Source: Linum tenue
Lineage: Eukaryota > Streptophyta > Magnoliopsida > Malpighiales > Linaceae
Reading direction: 5' to 3'
Length of the DNA: 64,000 nucleotides
NCBI GenBank assembly: GCA_946122785.1
Contig: CAMGYJ010000002.1
Span: 37,142,495 to 37,206,494, forward strand
Shown here: one piece after another, positions 10,831-22,479 of the stretch
Position numbering within the stretch: the stretch's first letter is position 1
How the letters are laid out: each line of letters opens with the position of its first letter
The notes under the pieces: generated by a model
What the model saw: the letters and a program-made list of their open reading frames with translations, nothing else
The model's database searches: none
What the model was told of the DNA's origin: nothing
Made by a program: the position numbers and the translations under genes

Positions 10831-11405
10831 GCACAGGACCAAAGCAATAAAAACAAAGGGACAATGGATAAGAAACTGCACAATAAGAAAGAACACCAAA
10901 AAGCATCCCCGAAAACTTCTAAACAGGGGAGCAGAACTGCTTATGCTGCTAAACCCACAGACCAGTGAGGGGTTACAGAAAAGGGCACCAAGCAGCAAAT
11001 TCAACTGGGCACGAGTGGGAAAACACCTAAAGGTACAGGGAACAACAAGAGTAAGAGTGAAGGAAAGAGCTCCATAGGAACTAAACCTCTAGTGATTGAC
11101 AAAGGACAACCTAAGGAGAGTCTTATTGGTCACCAGGCCAAGATGAAAACTCCAGGATCCTCGTAAACCAGTGTACTCATGGGAAAGATTCCTGTTGCTA
11201 CTCCACCAAAAGGACCAAGCAAAGGAAGGAAAATTGAATTCTCCCTTGACAAAGGGAAGGAAGTTTCTGTGCCAGAGAATGCACAACTACCCCTTGCAGA
11301 ACCAATAGAGTGTGCTACAGGGGAGGGTGAGGTGGCATTGGCCACTAAGCCCTGCTTATTTCCAACCTTTTGGTTGTGTAGGGAACTCTTTAATCATCAT
11401 CAGTT

Positions 11406-14400
11406 ATGGTTAAAGTTTTTTCTTGGAAGTGCAGGGGTGCCAAGCACCCCAAGTTCTTGCCTACCTTTAACCTTTATAAGAAGAATCATAAACCTGAGAT
11501 TGTGTGTATCTTGGAACCCAGAATCAGTGGGAGAGATGCTTTAACAGTGATCAAGTCCCTTGGATATGACACTTGGGCCATCTCGGATGTTGTTGGGTTT
11601 AGTGGGGGAATATGGGTGCTCTGGAACAGGAGTGAGATCATGCTAAGGGGAGTTGATAACCATAAACAATTTATCAACTTAAAGTGCTCCTCCCTTAATG
11701 CTGATGTCTTCCATATCATTGTTGTGTATGCTAGCCCCAATGAACATGACAGAGTAGAGTTGTGGGATGCTATGAGAAGAATAGAAAGATGCACTGATCT
11801 TCCATGGATTCTCACAGGAGACTTCAACTCCATTTCTAGAGCATGTGATAAGCAAGGAGGTGCTGGTTTTAACTTTTCCAAAGTTAGAGCTTTTAATGAG
11901 TGTATGGAGGACTGTGGACTGATGGACCTCGGATTTTCTGGTCCTAAGTTTACCTGGTTTACAAGACACTCAGGTATCAAGGAGAGACTTTATCGAAGTA
12001 TCTGTAACTTGAGCTGGCACCACAAGTTTCCAGGCACTTCCACCTTGCATCTCCCTAAGATCAAGTCTGATCATAGGCCTATCTTGACCTGCACAGAAGC
12101 TCAAACCACCAAAAAGAGGTTGGAAAGAAGGTTTCAGTTTCTTGCCTCGTGGCTAGCTCAGGGAAACTTCCCTGATTTCCTGTGCTCTACATGGAGGAGA
12201 GGTGAAGAGTTCCCTACATCCCTAAGGTGTCTCTCATCCCAACTCCAGAAATGGAACAAAGAGGTCTATGGGACCTGAACTCTAAATATTTTCACTCCAG
12301 CACCCTTAGCAGGAGGAAGAGAAACAGAATCACGTGCCTGAAGAATAACCAAGGAGACTGGATCACTGATGCTGACACCCTCCTCACCATGGCCAGGGAG
12401 TATTTTCTTCACTTGTTCACCATGCCTTCATTGAATCTGGTTTGCTCTATTCCTGTTGATTTTCCTCCTTTTGATGATAACTTGCTTGTCAAGCTGTCTT
12501 CCCTACCCAATGTTGAGGATGTCAGACTTGTCATTAAGGATATGAATGGTCTAAAAGCACCTGGTAACGATGGATTCCAGGCCATCTTCTACCAGAAATG
12601 CTGGGATGTTGTGGGGAGGGATTTTGCTGGGTTCATTATCTCCTGTTTCCATTGCCCTAGCAGAATTAGGTTGCTGAATGATACCCTGGTTACTCTGATA
12701 CCCAAAGTGGATAACCCAGCCTCTATGAACCAGTTTAGACCCATAAGCCTCTGTAATGTTGGGTACAAAGTCATTGCTAAACTGATTGCTAATAGAATTA
12801 AACCCCTCATGGCCAAACTGGTAAGCAAAAACCAGTCCAGTTTCATCCCCAAGAGACATATCACTGATAACATTATCATCATGTAGGAAACCATTCACTC
12901 CATGGCTAGAAAAGTGGCAAAAAGGGGTATATGGTGCTCAAAGTGGACCTTGCCAAAGCATATGACAGGATTGGGTGGGACTTTCTACATGAAACCCTCC
13001 AGGCTGCCAGATTCTCAGATGTTTGCATTAAGTGGATTATGGAGTGTGTGACCTCCACAAGCTACCAAGTGCTTTGGAATGGAGGTGAAACTGACAGCTT
13101 CACACCATCAAGAGGCCTCAGATAGGGATGCCCTCTTTCTCCCTATCTTTTTACTCTTTCTGTTGAAAGACTGAGTCACTGTATTGGGAGTGAAGTTAAG
13201 AATCATAGATGGAAACCAGTTAGGCTATCCCCAGGGGGTCCTGCTCTCTTTCACCTCTTTTTTGCTGATGACCTTGTCCTCTTTGTTGAAGCCAGCATTG
13301 ATCAAGCTGATGTTGTGATGAACTGTCTGAACAATTTCTGCCTGGCCTCTGGTGAAATGATCAGCAAAAAGAAGTCTAGGGTCTTTTTCTCTAGGAATGT
13401 TAAGAACAAGGATAAAAGTGATATCTGCAATAGACTTGGAATCCAGGCCACCTCAGACTTAGGCAGATACCTTGGAGTTCCTGTATTACATGGTAGAATC
13501 ACTAAGAGCACTTATAAGTTCATCCTTGACAGGATTGACCAGAAACTCACCAGCTGGAAAGCCAGAACCCTTTCCTTGGCTGGTAGGGTTACCCTAGCTG
13601 TTTCTGTTCTCAATGCACTCCCAAACTATGCTATGCAAACCACCTGTCTCCCAATATCTATCTGTGATGAAATAGATAGGAAGGTCATATCCTTTGTTTG
13701 GGGTTCCATTGAGGGTAAAAGGAAAACTCATCTTGTTGCCTGGGATAATATCTGTAAGCCAAAGAGTCAAGGGGGATTAGGTCTTAAATCTGCTAGGCAC
13801 ATGAATATGGCTTACATTATCAAACTTGGGTGGCATATGCTTAACAATGCTTCTGATCTTTGGGTTCAGGTCCTGCAGGGGAAATATTTCAAGCACCAGG
13901 GGGGAGACATTACTACAATGAAGAAGAGCAACCACTCTAATCTGTGGAAAGCCATAGTTAGAGGAATGAGGCTGATGAAAGAGGCCACATGTTGGAGCAT
14001 CAGGGATGGGAAGAGTACTCTCTTCTGGAAGCAACCTTTGGTTGTTAACAACACAATTCTTGCTGATCTTGCCACTGTTGACATCAATGAAGAGGAACTG
14101 GACTCTGTTGTTGCTGACTGGGTCACTAAGGAGGGTAAGTGGGACTGGAATAAGCTAGGTCAATATCTTCCTAATGATGTGGTCTTGACCATTGCAGGAA
14201 CTGATGCACATGACCCTGAGCTGGGAGAGGATGTCACCATCTGGGGCTTGGAGAAGGATGGAAGGTTCAGCCTGAAATCAGCATACAGTCTTGTTGCTGA
14301 CATGGAAGAACAGGAGGAGAATGGAAAATGGAAAGCAGTTTGGAAGTGGAGGGGCCAAGTCGGATTAAACACTTCCTTTGGCTGGCAACCCATCAACGCC

Positions 14401-15323
14401 TCCTCACCAACAAAGAGAGGGAGAGAAGGAAGCTGACAACCTACAACCTGTGCAGCCACTGCAATGAAGAAGAAGAAACGTTCGAGCATATCCTCAGGAA
14501 GTGCAAAAAAGCTAAGACCATTTGGGAAATTTTTCAGAGCAAAGATTCCACTCTGAACAGGAACCTGAACTTCAATGATTGGCTGATACACAACATCAAA
14601 TTTGAAGAAACAGCCACTGAGTTTGGGATCATTTGCTGGCAACTTTGGAAGCAAAGGAATGATGAGGTGATGGAAGGATGTGCTTTTCCGAAAGAGAATG
14701 TCACAGCAAAAATCAAAGCATGGTTCAATATTGTGAATCAAGCTCATGCCAACATACAGAAGACCTTAGGTTTTGTTCCGAAGAAGAAAATCTCATGTGA
14801 TGTAGGATGGAAACAGTCAGAGGAAGGATGGATCCAACTGCAATCTGATGGATCTGTACGAGATCCGAGTGGGAAAGCAGCAGCAGGAGGATTGTTCAGG
14901 GATCACTTAGGTAGATGTCTGGGAGCCTATGTGTGTAATCTTGGACGATGCTCAATCACAGCTGCAGAACTTTGAGGAACCTTGGAGGGTCTGAAGATTG
15001 CGTGGAAGGCAGGCTACATGAAGGTCGTTCTACACAGCGATTCCACTACTGCCATCAACATCATTGAACACAGGAATGATGATGTGCACCGCCATGGTAC
15101 TACTACCAGGCATTTGAGCTATATTTTGGATCAACAATGGGAGGTTAGAGTCTCCCACGTATATAGAGAAGCGAATTACGCGGCTGATTACTTGGCTAAC
15201 AAGGCTCATGATTTTGATTTTGGCACACATCATTTCAATGTGTGTGATAGGGACTTGGTTAAATGGATCAACCATGATGTACTGGGAATTTCCCACGAAC
15301 GTTCTATTATTAATATGAATTAG
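11406..15323 (+). pseudogene. LINE ORF2 (apurinic-type endonuclease, reverse transcriptase, zf-RVT, RNase H), with stops and deletion
   Basis: Domains appear in order. The endonuclease is at 11406-12115, with CILEPRISG, ILTGDFNSI and the C-terminal KSDHRPIL. The reverse transcriptase is at 12500-13330, with APGNDGFQAIFYQ, FRPISLCNVGYK, DLAKAYDRIGW, and the catalytic FADDLVLF near 13261. The zinc-binding domain is at 14350-14530 (CSHCNEEEETFEHIL), and RNase H is at 14835-15230 (QSDGS, HSDSTTAI, REANYAADYLAN). Reading is broken by in-frame stops at 12884, 13123 and 14973, frameshifts near 12905 and 14357, and an abrupt join near 12278. There the post-endonuclease linker is missing and the reading resumes at DLNSKYFHSSTLSRRK. 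The stops look like C-to-T or G-to-A changes (CAG to TAG, TGG to TGA), as expected of a methylated, silenced copy. Confidence 0.88.
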
Positions 15324-15445
15324 ACGCTCGGCGTCGGTCTTTTAACCCAAAAAAAATCAACCTAGTATGTAGTTGCCAACGCAAACCAACTTTGAACAAG
15401 AGATTAAAGAATTGCACAATAGTCGAACCAAACACTTCTACTATA

Positions 15446-15723
15446 CTATAAAGCATTGGTGCTTTAATGTACAACTTAAAGTTGTACCATAACGTTAAAT
15501 GTATAATTTCATGTTGTACCATAAAGAAATTTGTACCCTTATGTTATGGTACAACTTTACAACTTAAAGTTGTACCATCACATAAGGTACAAGTTCAGGT
15601 TGTACCATAAAAGAATTTGTACAAAATAGTATAGGTACAATTTGAAGTTGTACCATAACGTTAAATGGTACAACTTCAAGTTGTACCATAAAGGTAAAAA
15701 CCTATAGCACCAATACTATATAG
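15446..15723. mobile_element. MITE-like element made of repeated small hairpins
   Basis: About 278 bp lie between imperfect inverted ends: CTATAAAGCATTGGTGCT on the left matches 16 of 18 bases of the reverse complement of the right end. Inside are at least five palindromes of the form GGTACAACTT.AAGTTGTACC, for example at 15470-15486, 15550-15575 and 15667-15686. No ORF is present. Family is unknown; transcripts would fold into serial hairpins. Confidence 0.65.
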
Positions 15724-15988
15724 CATTGTAAAATTCCTCGAGTCGAACCTCACCGACAAGTAGCATGTGTTCTTTACTTCTCACGCTTGCCTTATTTTTC
15801 ATCTTCATCGTCATCATCATCATCAACGAGTTCGAGGTTCCTTTGATCCCTAATCAAGACCAGTTATTGCCAATGTGGTCGTAAATTCTCTACCTAATGA
15901 AAGAGCTTCCTTTCCCACCACATCCTTGACATAGGAGAACACTTAAAAACAAAAGCACTTACCAAACAAGGGGGAGAGATGTCATCCA

Positions 15989-16612
15989 CATGCGGAAAAA
16001 ATCCCAAGTTACACATGTTTTAAAAAAAAATTCTCAAATTATATATGTTATGAAAAAAATTCTCATTCTACGCATGTTTGGGCCTTCACCGCGGCAGAGC
16101 AAGGCGGTGATGGCATCACCGCATGAAAGAAGAGCGGTGATTGCATCACCGCTGTAGAGGAAGGCGGTGATTGCAACACCGCTGTAGAGGAAAGCGGTGA
16201 AAGCCTGACCTGTGTCAAAACTTTAAACGATCGTAACTTTGTGCTAGGCTTGCAAGATCTCGAAAAATTATGCGGAATCAAAAAAAAATTTGCTACGATC
16301 GGATAACCGAGCACAAAGTTACGTTCGTTTGAAGTTTCGACGCAGGTCAGCTCTTCACCGCGGCCGTGTAATGCGGTGAAGCATTCACCGCCTTCCTCTA
16401 CAATGGTGTTGCAATCAGTGCACAATCATCGCCCTCCTCTCAAGCGGTGATTCAATCACTGCCTTCCTCTCATGCGGTGATGCAATCAGCGCCTTGCTCT
16501 GCCGCGGTGAATACCCAAACATGCGTCGATTGGGAATTTTTTTCATAACGTGTGTATTTTGAGAATTTTTTTTTAAAAACGTGTCTAACTTGGGATTTTT
16601 TCCTCCACATGC
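15989..16612. mobile_element. fold-back element with roughly 280-bp inverted arms carrying CACCGC repeats
   Basis: The left arm (about 15989-16260) and right arm (about 16300-16612) are reverse complements over most of their length. They share GGAAAAAATCCCAAGTTA at the ends, ACGCATGTTTGGG, and an array of GCGGTGAT/ATCACCGC units near TAGAGGAAGGCGGTGA. Only a short loop around 16270-16300 separates the arms. The long minus-strand open frame at 16063-16425 is a by-product of the repeat. I see no transposase. Superfamily and target duplication are unresolved. Confidence 0.75.
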
Positions 16613-16727
16613 AGAGGGTATTAAGCTACCGTTTTTTCTTTTTTTTTAATTTTTTATTAATATTTTGGTTTTGATATATGTTAGAGTGAAGTCTTTTGTT
16701 ACTATAGGTGACAAAACATCTAATATT

Positions 16728-17143
16728 GAGTTATTCATACCATATTTGCGTTATTCACGCCATATTTGTGTTATTCACTTCATATTTGTGTCATTCACGT
16801 AAGAGTGTTGATTATTCACGCAACCAATAATGTTAGGTTACGCACCTGATGTTTATTCACGCATATTGTTAATTATTCACGCCGTTGTAAAATAAATTTT
16901 AAACTTTGAAATATATCAAAATGAATGTCATTGTGTAGATTATGATCAATGCAACATATTTGTACAGATTAAATGATAATCCAAATTTAATTCCATAAAT
17001 TATAGCCAATACAAATTATTAAGGAAAAAGGTATGAATTTCCATTTACGTGAAAAACTTACACTCTTACGTAAATCACCATAGCCTTTCGTGAATGAACA
17101 CAAAATGGCGTGAGTGAGCATAAAATGGCGCGAATGACTTGGT
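16728..17143. repeat. inverted-repeat element with tandem TTATTCACG units
   Basis: The left side (16728-16875) has four or five tandem units close to TTATTCACGCCATATTTGTG. The right side (17041-17140) is an approximate reverse complement (GTGAATGAACACAAAATGGC, GTGAGTGAGCATAAAATGGC, CTCTTACGT). The unit probably inserted into or next to the Copia copy that starts at about 17145. No ORF is seen. Confidence 0.55.
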
Positions 17144-17144
17144 C

Positions 17145-20100
17145 TTAGCTGTTCTGTCAAACGTTTACCACGTCCCTAGAATGCGAAAGAATCTGATGTC
17201 AGCAGTGGCAGACCCAGGATTTTGAGATAGATGTGTCGGCCCATAAAAATAATTTTAAAATAATAATTAAATAATTAAATATAAATATAAAAATGTATTT
17301 TTTATTCATAAATTTCACCAATTTTATTGTGTTAGTGAGTCATGACGAATTTTCATATTCTGAAGATTTCTTAATTATATTTGTCCATTAGGTTGCAAAA
17401 CAAATCTTTTTTATGTAAATAACTAAACAATTATTCATAAATTGGTCACTCAACTGATACCAAATGGATATTTTACAATTGTAGCTTGCAATTGTAAGAG
17501 GTAAAGTCAACACTCATTGAAGATGAGAAAACTAGGATGGGAAGCTGAAAGAGTGGCCACAAGCATTAACGTGGAAGTTTGAATGAGAATGAGGATTTCA
17601 CTGGCATGACACTGACAATTGGAGGGTGGTGACAAGCGTCAACGTGAAAAGTAATAACTAAACAAGATAGCAAGTTGAAAATTAACTTTATGAAAAAAAT
17701 ATGGAAGACGGGGAAAAACGACATGGAATTCACTATCTAATTACTTGACTTAACCAGCTTATTAATCAGTTCAATTTTCATTCAATTTATCGAGGTTATC
17801 TCTAAGGTGATAGCTATCTCTCTGAATACTCACTACGTACTAAGTAGTCAATTAATTGTTTACCTTTTTATAATAAACTAATTAACTACCTACTCTAAAG
17901 TTCGATAACTCCTATATTTACATATTTTAATAACATTATGACAACAATTTTTTTAATGTAACAAGGTGTGTCGATTACAATTATCAAAGGTGTGTCGGAG
18001 GTCCCATGTTCGAATTTTTTGTACCAAAAAAATGTGGGTTCCTCACAAAAATTTCAGGCCAAGGTGTGTCGGGTGACACACCTTCCTCTAAGGTAGGTCC
18101 GCCCCTGGATGTCAGTATCACAACTGACAGCATCTGGTAATTATGTGGTATTCAGTCCCAAAAATGTGAAGGTGATTCGAAGCTTACAACCAACTTCTGA
18201 TCTGATCATGCAAGGGCAGAAGCTGGAGTCTGTCTATGTAATGTCAGCAGAAGCTACTTATGTTGACAAAACAAGAAGGAATGAGACGGCAAGCATATAG
18301 CATGCTCGTCTTGGACACGTTGGCTATCAGAAGCTCAGGGTGATGATGAAGAAGTCCATGCTCAAAGGACTTCCTCAACATGATATCCGCGACGATATCG
18401 TATGTGCTGGATGCCAGTATGGGAAAGCTCATCAGCTACCATATGAAGACTCAAAGTTCAAGTCTAACGTCAGCCATTTCTGAGTATTTGGTTGTGTGTG
18501 CTATGTGTTTGTACCAAACCATGCTCGAAGCAAGTTTGACAAAAAGGCAGTCCGGTGCATTTTTGTGGGTTATGTCAATTAAAGGAAAGGATGGAGATGT
18601 TGTGAACCAACAACAGGAAACTGTTATGTGTCACGCAACGTGGTGTTTGACGAAGCATCCTCATGGTGGTCACCAGAAGCAGTCCTACTTCCATACTCCA
18701 AGGAGATGGAGGAGAGGTTTCTAGAGAGGTCTAGTGAAGAAGAGGTGAAAACAACAAAAACTTAACAAGGAGAAAGTTTTGCGGGAGCTCAAACTCGCTC
18801 CCCTGAAAAAGGCAAGAGTCTTTGGAAGACTAGAGTTCACCAGCCAGTCACAGAAGAAGAACGAACTAGTCAACTGGATCATATTATTGATCCTCAACAA
18901 GAGCTCGAAAGGTCGAAGAGGGCTAGAAAGCCAAATCCCAAATTTGCCAATGTACCCATGATAGAAGATATTGGCGTAAGAGAACCAATATCTTATGAAG
19001 AAGCGGCAAAACATGGTGAATGGAGAAAATCTATGAAAGAAGAGATTCATGCTCTCTAGCAAAATCAAACATGGGAACTAGTACAAAATTCTGAAGATGT
19101 TAAACTCATATCCTGCAAATGGGTTTATAAAGTAAAGACCAAGTCAGATGGATCAATTGAGCGCTTCAAGGCTCGATTGGTGGCTCGTGGATTTTCTCAA
19201 CAATATGGGCTAGATTATGACGAAACGTATAGTCCAGTTGCTAAGATCACAACTGTCTGCGTACACTTAGTACTTGCAGCCAGTAAGTCTTGGAGAATGT
19301 GGCAGCTAGATGTGAAGAATGCTTTCTTACATGGAGAGCTTGATTGAGAGATCTACATGGAGAAACCTAGAGGGTTTGAGAGCACAAACTCAGACTATGT
19401 CTGTAAGATCAAGAAAGCCCTATACGGTCTTAAGCAAGCGCCTCGAACTTGGTACGGGAAGATTGGAGAATTTCTACTCCAATGCGGATACTCTATCATT
19501 CCGTCATATTCAAGTTTGTTTGTCAATGAGCATGATGGAAAATTAGCAATTGTGCTAGTTTATGTTGATGACTTGATAGTGACTAGAGATGATAAAGAAG
19601 ATATCAAGCGGACTCAAACAAATCTATCCATAAGGTTCCAAATGAAGGAACTTGGAGAGCTGAATCACTTTCTTGGACTTGAAGTCGAGAAAAGAGAAGA
19701 TGACTTATTTCTCAGTCAATGGAGATATGCCATAGTGTTGCTAGAGAAATTCGGGCTACAAGAGTGCAAACCTATGACAACACCAATGGAGGCTAACGTT
19801 AAACTCAACTCACAAGAAGGAAAAGATTTAGAAGACGTGACGATGTATAGACGACTTGTGGGTAGTTTGATCTACCTAACTTTGACTCGTCCCGACATTT
19901 CTTATGTAGTTGGAGTCGTTAGCCGTTTCATGCAGAATCCCAAGAAGGTTCACGTAGAGATCATCAAAAGAGTCTTGAGATATGCCAAAGGAACCATTGA
20001 ACATGGGATATTTTATAAGAAGGGAGCAGTCTGCAAGCTTGAAGGTTATTGTGATGCTGATTATGCGGGAGAACTAGACAGTCGTCGTTCAACAACAGGA

Positions 20101-20507
20101 TATGTGTTCACACTCAGTTCAAGAGCAGTGTCATGGTGCATTAAAAAGGCAGCTGACAGTTTCACTGTCAAGTACAGAGGCTGAATATAGAGCGACAACA
20201 ATGGCATCACAAGAGTGCAGCTGGCTAGTGCAACTTTTGAAGGACCTTCATTAAGAAGTTGATTGCTCGGTTCCATTATATTGTAACAATTTATCTGCTA
20301 TCAAGTTAGCAAAGAATCCTATGTTTCATGCTAGAACAAATCATGTTGAAGTTCATTATCATTTTCTTTGAGAGAAAGTACTGAAGGAAGAGATAGAGAT
20401 GAAAGCGATGAAGACTAGAGATCAGGTTGCAGATATTTTCACTAAAGCATTTTCGAGGGTCAAGTTTGAAGAGTTCAGAAGAGAACTTGGAATGATCAAG
20501 AAGCAAT
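17145..20507 (+). pseudogene. Copia pol remnant (Gag-pre-integrase, integrase tail, reverse transcriptase, RNase H)
   Basis: Pre-integrase wording (VYHVPRMRKNLMS) reaches the hAT element, resumes at 18113 and continues through the zinc-binding [12 protein letters not shown]...[14 protein letters not shown] at about 18301-18450. The reading then jumps near 18465 to the integrase tail (HFRVFGCVCYVFVPNHARSK), so the integrase catalytic core is deleted. Reverse transcriptase covers 19060-19790, with [24 protein letters not shown] and [11 protein letters not shown]. RNase H covers 20050-20480, with CDADYAG, TAEYRATT and ADIFTKA. In-frame stops occur near 18583, 19057, 19345, 20252 and 20370, with a frameshift near 20155. 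It is non-functional. Confidence 0.85.
17203..18107. mobile_element. non-autonomous hAT-type element, 905 bp, inserted in Copia pol
   Basis: The element begins CAGTGGCAGACCCAGG and ends GGTAGGTCCGCCCCTG, giving an imperfect terminal inverted repeat (CAGTGGCAGACC against CAGGGGCGGACC). It is flanked by a perfect 8-bp duplication GATGTCAG at 17195-17202 and 18108-18115. The interior is AT-rich, with no transposase. The Copia reading on both sides joins across one target copy, which fixes the boundaries to the base. Confidence 0.92.
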
Positions 20508-20645
20508 AGTGTGTTGGTGACACTAAAGCACGTGAAGACACTACTCAAGCATGATACGAACACTACTCAGAGTAATGGTAAATATAACTTTAAGGGGGAG
20601 TATTGACTCGCTATGACACAAATCCTAACAAAAGCCAAGTGTAAC

Positions 20646-22096
20646 CAATGAAAGGGACTGCAGTATAGTGGCTCAAGTAATAAATATCGAATCCACGAGT
20701 CTCTAGAGTTACTATTACTCAGCTTCAATTCATTATCTAGCAAACCAGATTAAGATAGAACAACTAAAACTACTCTAGCAAACTACAGTTAAAGTTAATC
20801 TAATTACAGGTTGAGAACTCACTTAAGTATGATTCCCCCTAGCCACTAGCCAGATTAATGATTGTTGATCTCTAACCTGATTCACTTTCATTCACAATGC
20901 GGAGAATCCTCAAATAGACCTTGAGTCTCGACTAAAGGAACAAGGCCCTCTTGATTCAATTGCCTAGAGGGACGTATCCTTCTCTAGAACAACCGATCAA
21001 GGCGTTCTGAACTAGATTACCTTTATCGAATTAGGTTATCAATCGATATAAAGCATTGAATTAACCCTCGACTAAAGCAATTGATCCAATACTATCAATC
21101 TATGGCGCTCTATTGATCTAATCAGGTATTCGCTCTCATAGGATCAAAGCAGAATCAATAATCTCGACTAAAGCAGAATTGAATCATGAAAACATGCATA
21201 GATTGAATATGAACTCAAGATTATCAAGTAAGAGTACTCATACAATCATCCAATCAAACAAACATAGGTAGGGTTCCTTAAAACCTAAGTGAAGGGAAGT
21301 TACTCCATAGAGAAGAGAGAGACTGCAATAAGAATCTTCAGATGATCAGTCTTCAAGTCCGGGCTTGTTCCTAGAGCTTCCAAGGCAAAGAAATCCTCCA
21401 ATTCCACTTCAAGAGTGCCCTCAAATCGCCCTATCACTCTTTGGTTCGTCCCTTGGACGTTTGGGATCCAAAACCCAGCTCTCCCCTCTCAAAAATCGCA
21501 GAAAGTAGACTTATACCCGAGCAGGGGGCGGGAACACGGTCGAGAACATGGCCGTGTTTAGTCCTGCCCGTGTTTTGGTCTCGCCCGTGTTTTAAATCCC
21601 TTCAGCAGTCTTCACAAGAGAGGCTCGGCATAAAAAACACAGGCAGGTGCCAGATGAAACACGACCGTGTTTAGGGTAGTCTGCCCGTGTTTCTTCCGCG
21701 AAACTTGTTCCCTATATTCAATGCTTCATTTCTCCCTTGTCCGGACTCCGAATCAGTTGTCGTTTGATCCTAGACGCTCCTAGTCTTGTCATTTTTTTTC
21801 ATGACAAGCTTGTATGATTCTTTGTCCATAAATGAGGTAGAAATCCATTCTTCTTCAGGTCATGCCCGAGTTTCTTCTCCCGAATCGCCAATTGATCTCC
21901 GATTGACTTGAACTTGCGCCTATGCCTCCCTTTACTCACTAGGACCTAAAATGTGACAAAGTAACACAACCTAGCATAAAATAGGCCAAAGAAGCGATAA
22001 TGCAAGCTTAAACGATCAAGAAACAAAGGGGAAAACATGTGCAAATATCAAGTCATCAAGTATTGAAAAATAAAGTTTAATTAAAAAAATTGTAAC
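20646..22096. other. unidentified 1.45 kb insertion in the Copia LTR
   Basis: LTR-like wording on either side is separated by this segment, and TGTAAC occurs at both junctions (20640-20645 and 22091-22096), which would suit a 6-bp target duplication. The inside is non-coding and has repeated CCCGTGTTT/CGGTCG words around 21520-21690 and an A-rich right end. It resembles the non-coding parts of large plant retroelements, but I cannot name a family. Confidence 0.4.
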
Positions 22097-22479
22097 ATCA
22101 CCACAAGTTAGAGTTGCGAAGTTTGTGGAGTTATCTAGAAATTGTATTAATGTGGGTACTTATGGATTAAGAAAAAAAAAAGAAAAAAGAACCACAAATG
22201 GGTAGATATTTGTGGAGTTAAGTAGGTGTGAAGTGGTAGTTAAGTGTGGCAAAGTATAATCCACAATTTAATGTTGGAACTTGGCTATAAATAGCCATGA
22301 TTTGTGTATGGTTTCTTCATCCCAAGCAAATCAAAGCAAATAAAAAGAAAGAAAGAAGAGAGTGTTTGAGTATTTATGAGTTGTGGGAAGGTGAAGCAAT
22401 AAGAGAGTTTGTGAGCATTTCGATCCATTTTTTCCTACATCTTTAACCACACCTACACTTCCTTGATGTCCAAAGTACC

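Larger units (their letters stand above)
9369..15352 (+). mobile_element. near full-length L1-like LINE, about 6 kb, decayed
   Basis: Two ORFs (a zinc-knuckle ORF1 and an endonuclease/reverse transcriptase/RNase H ORF2) are followed by a short A-tail at about 15349-15356. The copy is flanked by the imperfect direct repeat AAAATCAACATAGTAATG at 9351-9368 and AAAATCAACCTAGTATG at 15353-15369, consistent with target-primed reverse transcription. The 5' leader has GA-rich tracts (9391-9440). Frameshifts, stops and an internal ORF2 deletion mean it is no longer autonomous. Confidence 0.88.
17145..22439 (+). mobile_element. decayed Ty1/Copia element (5' part missing), with later insertions
   Basis: Coding remnants run from the Gag-pre-integrase domain to RNase H (17145-20507), followed by a polypurine tract AAGGGGGAG at 20592-20600 and LTR sequence. 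The LTR seems to be split: 20601-20645 continues at about 22097-22439, where a TATA motif CTATAAATAG sits at 22284-22293. A hAT-type element (17203-18107) and an unidentified 1.45 kb insert (20646-22096) interrupt it. No 5' LTR is seen. Confidence 0.75.

Noticed and set aside
10354..11004. 216-codon minus-strand open frame
   Set aside because: It is the reverse of the Lys/Glu-rich LINE ORF1 tail; the Phe/Leu/Ser-rich reading is a complement artefact.
16063..16425. 120-codon minus-strand frame
   Set aside because: It is produced by the CACCGC repeats of the fold-back element and has no domain.
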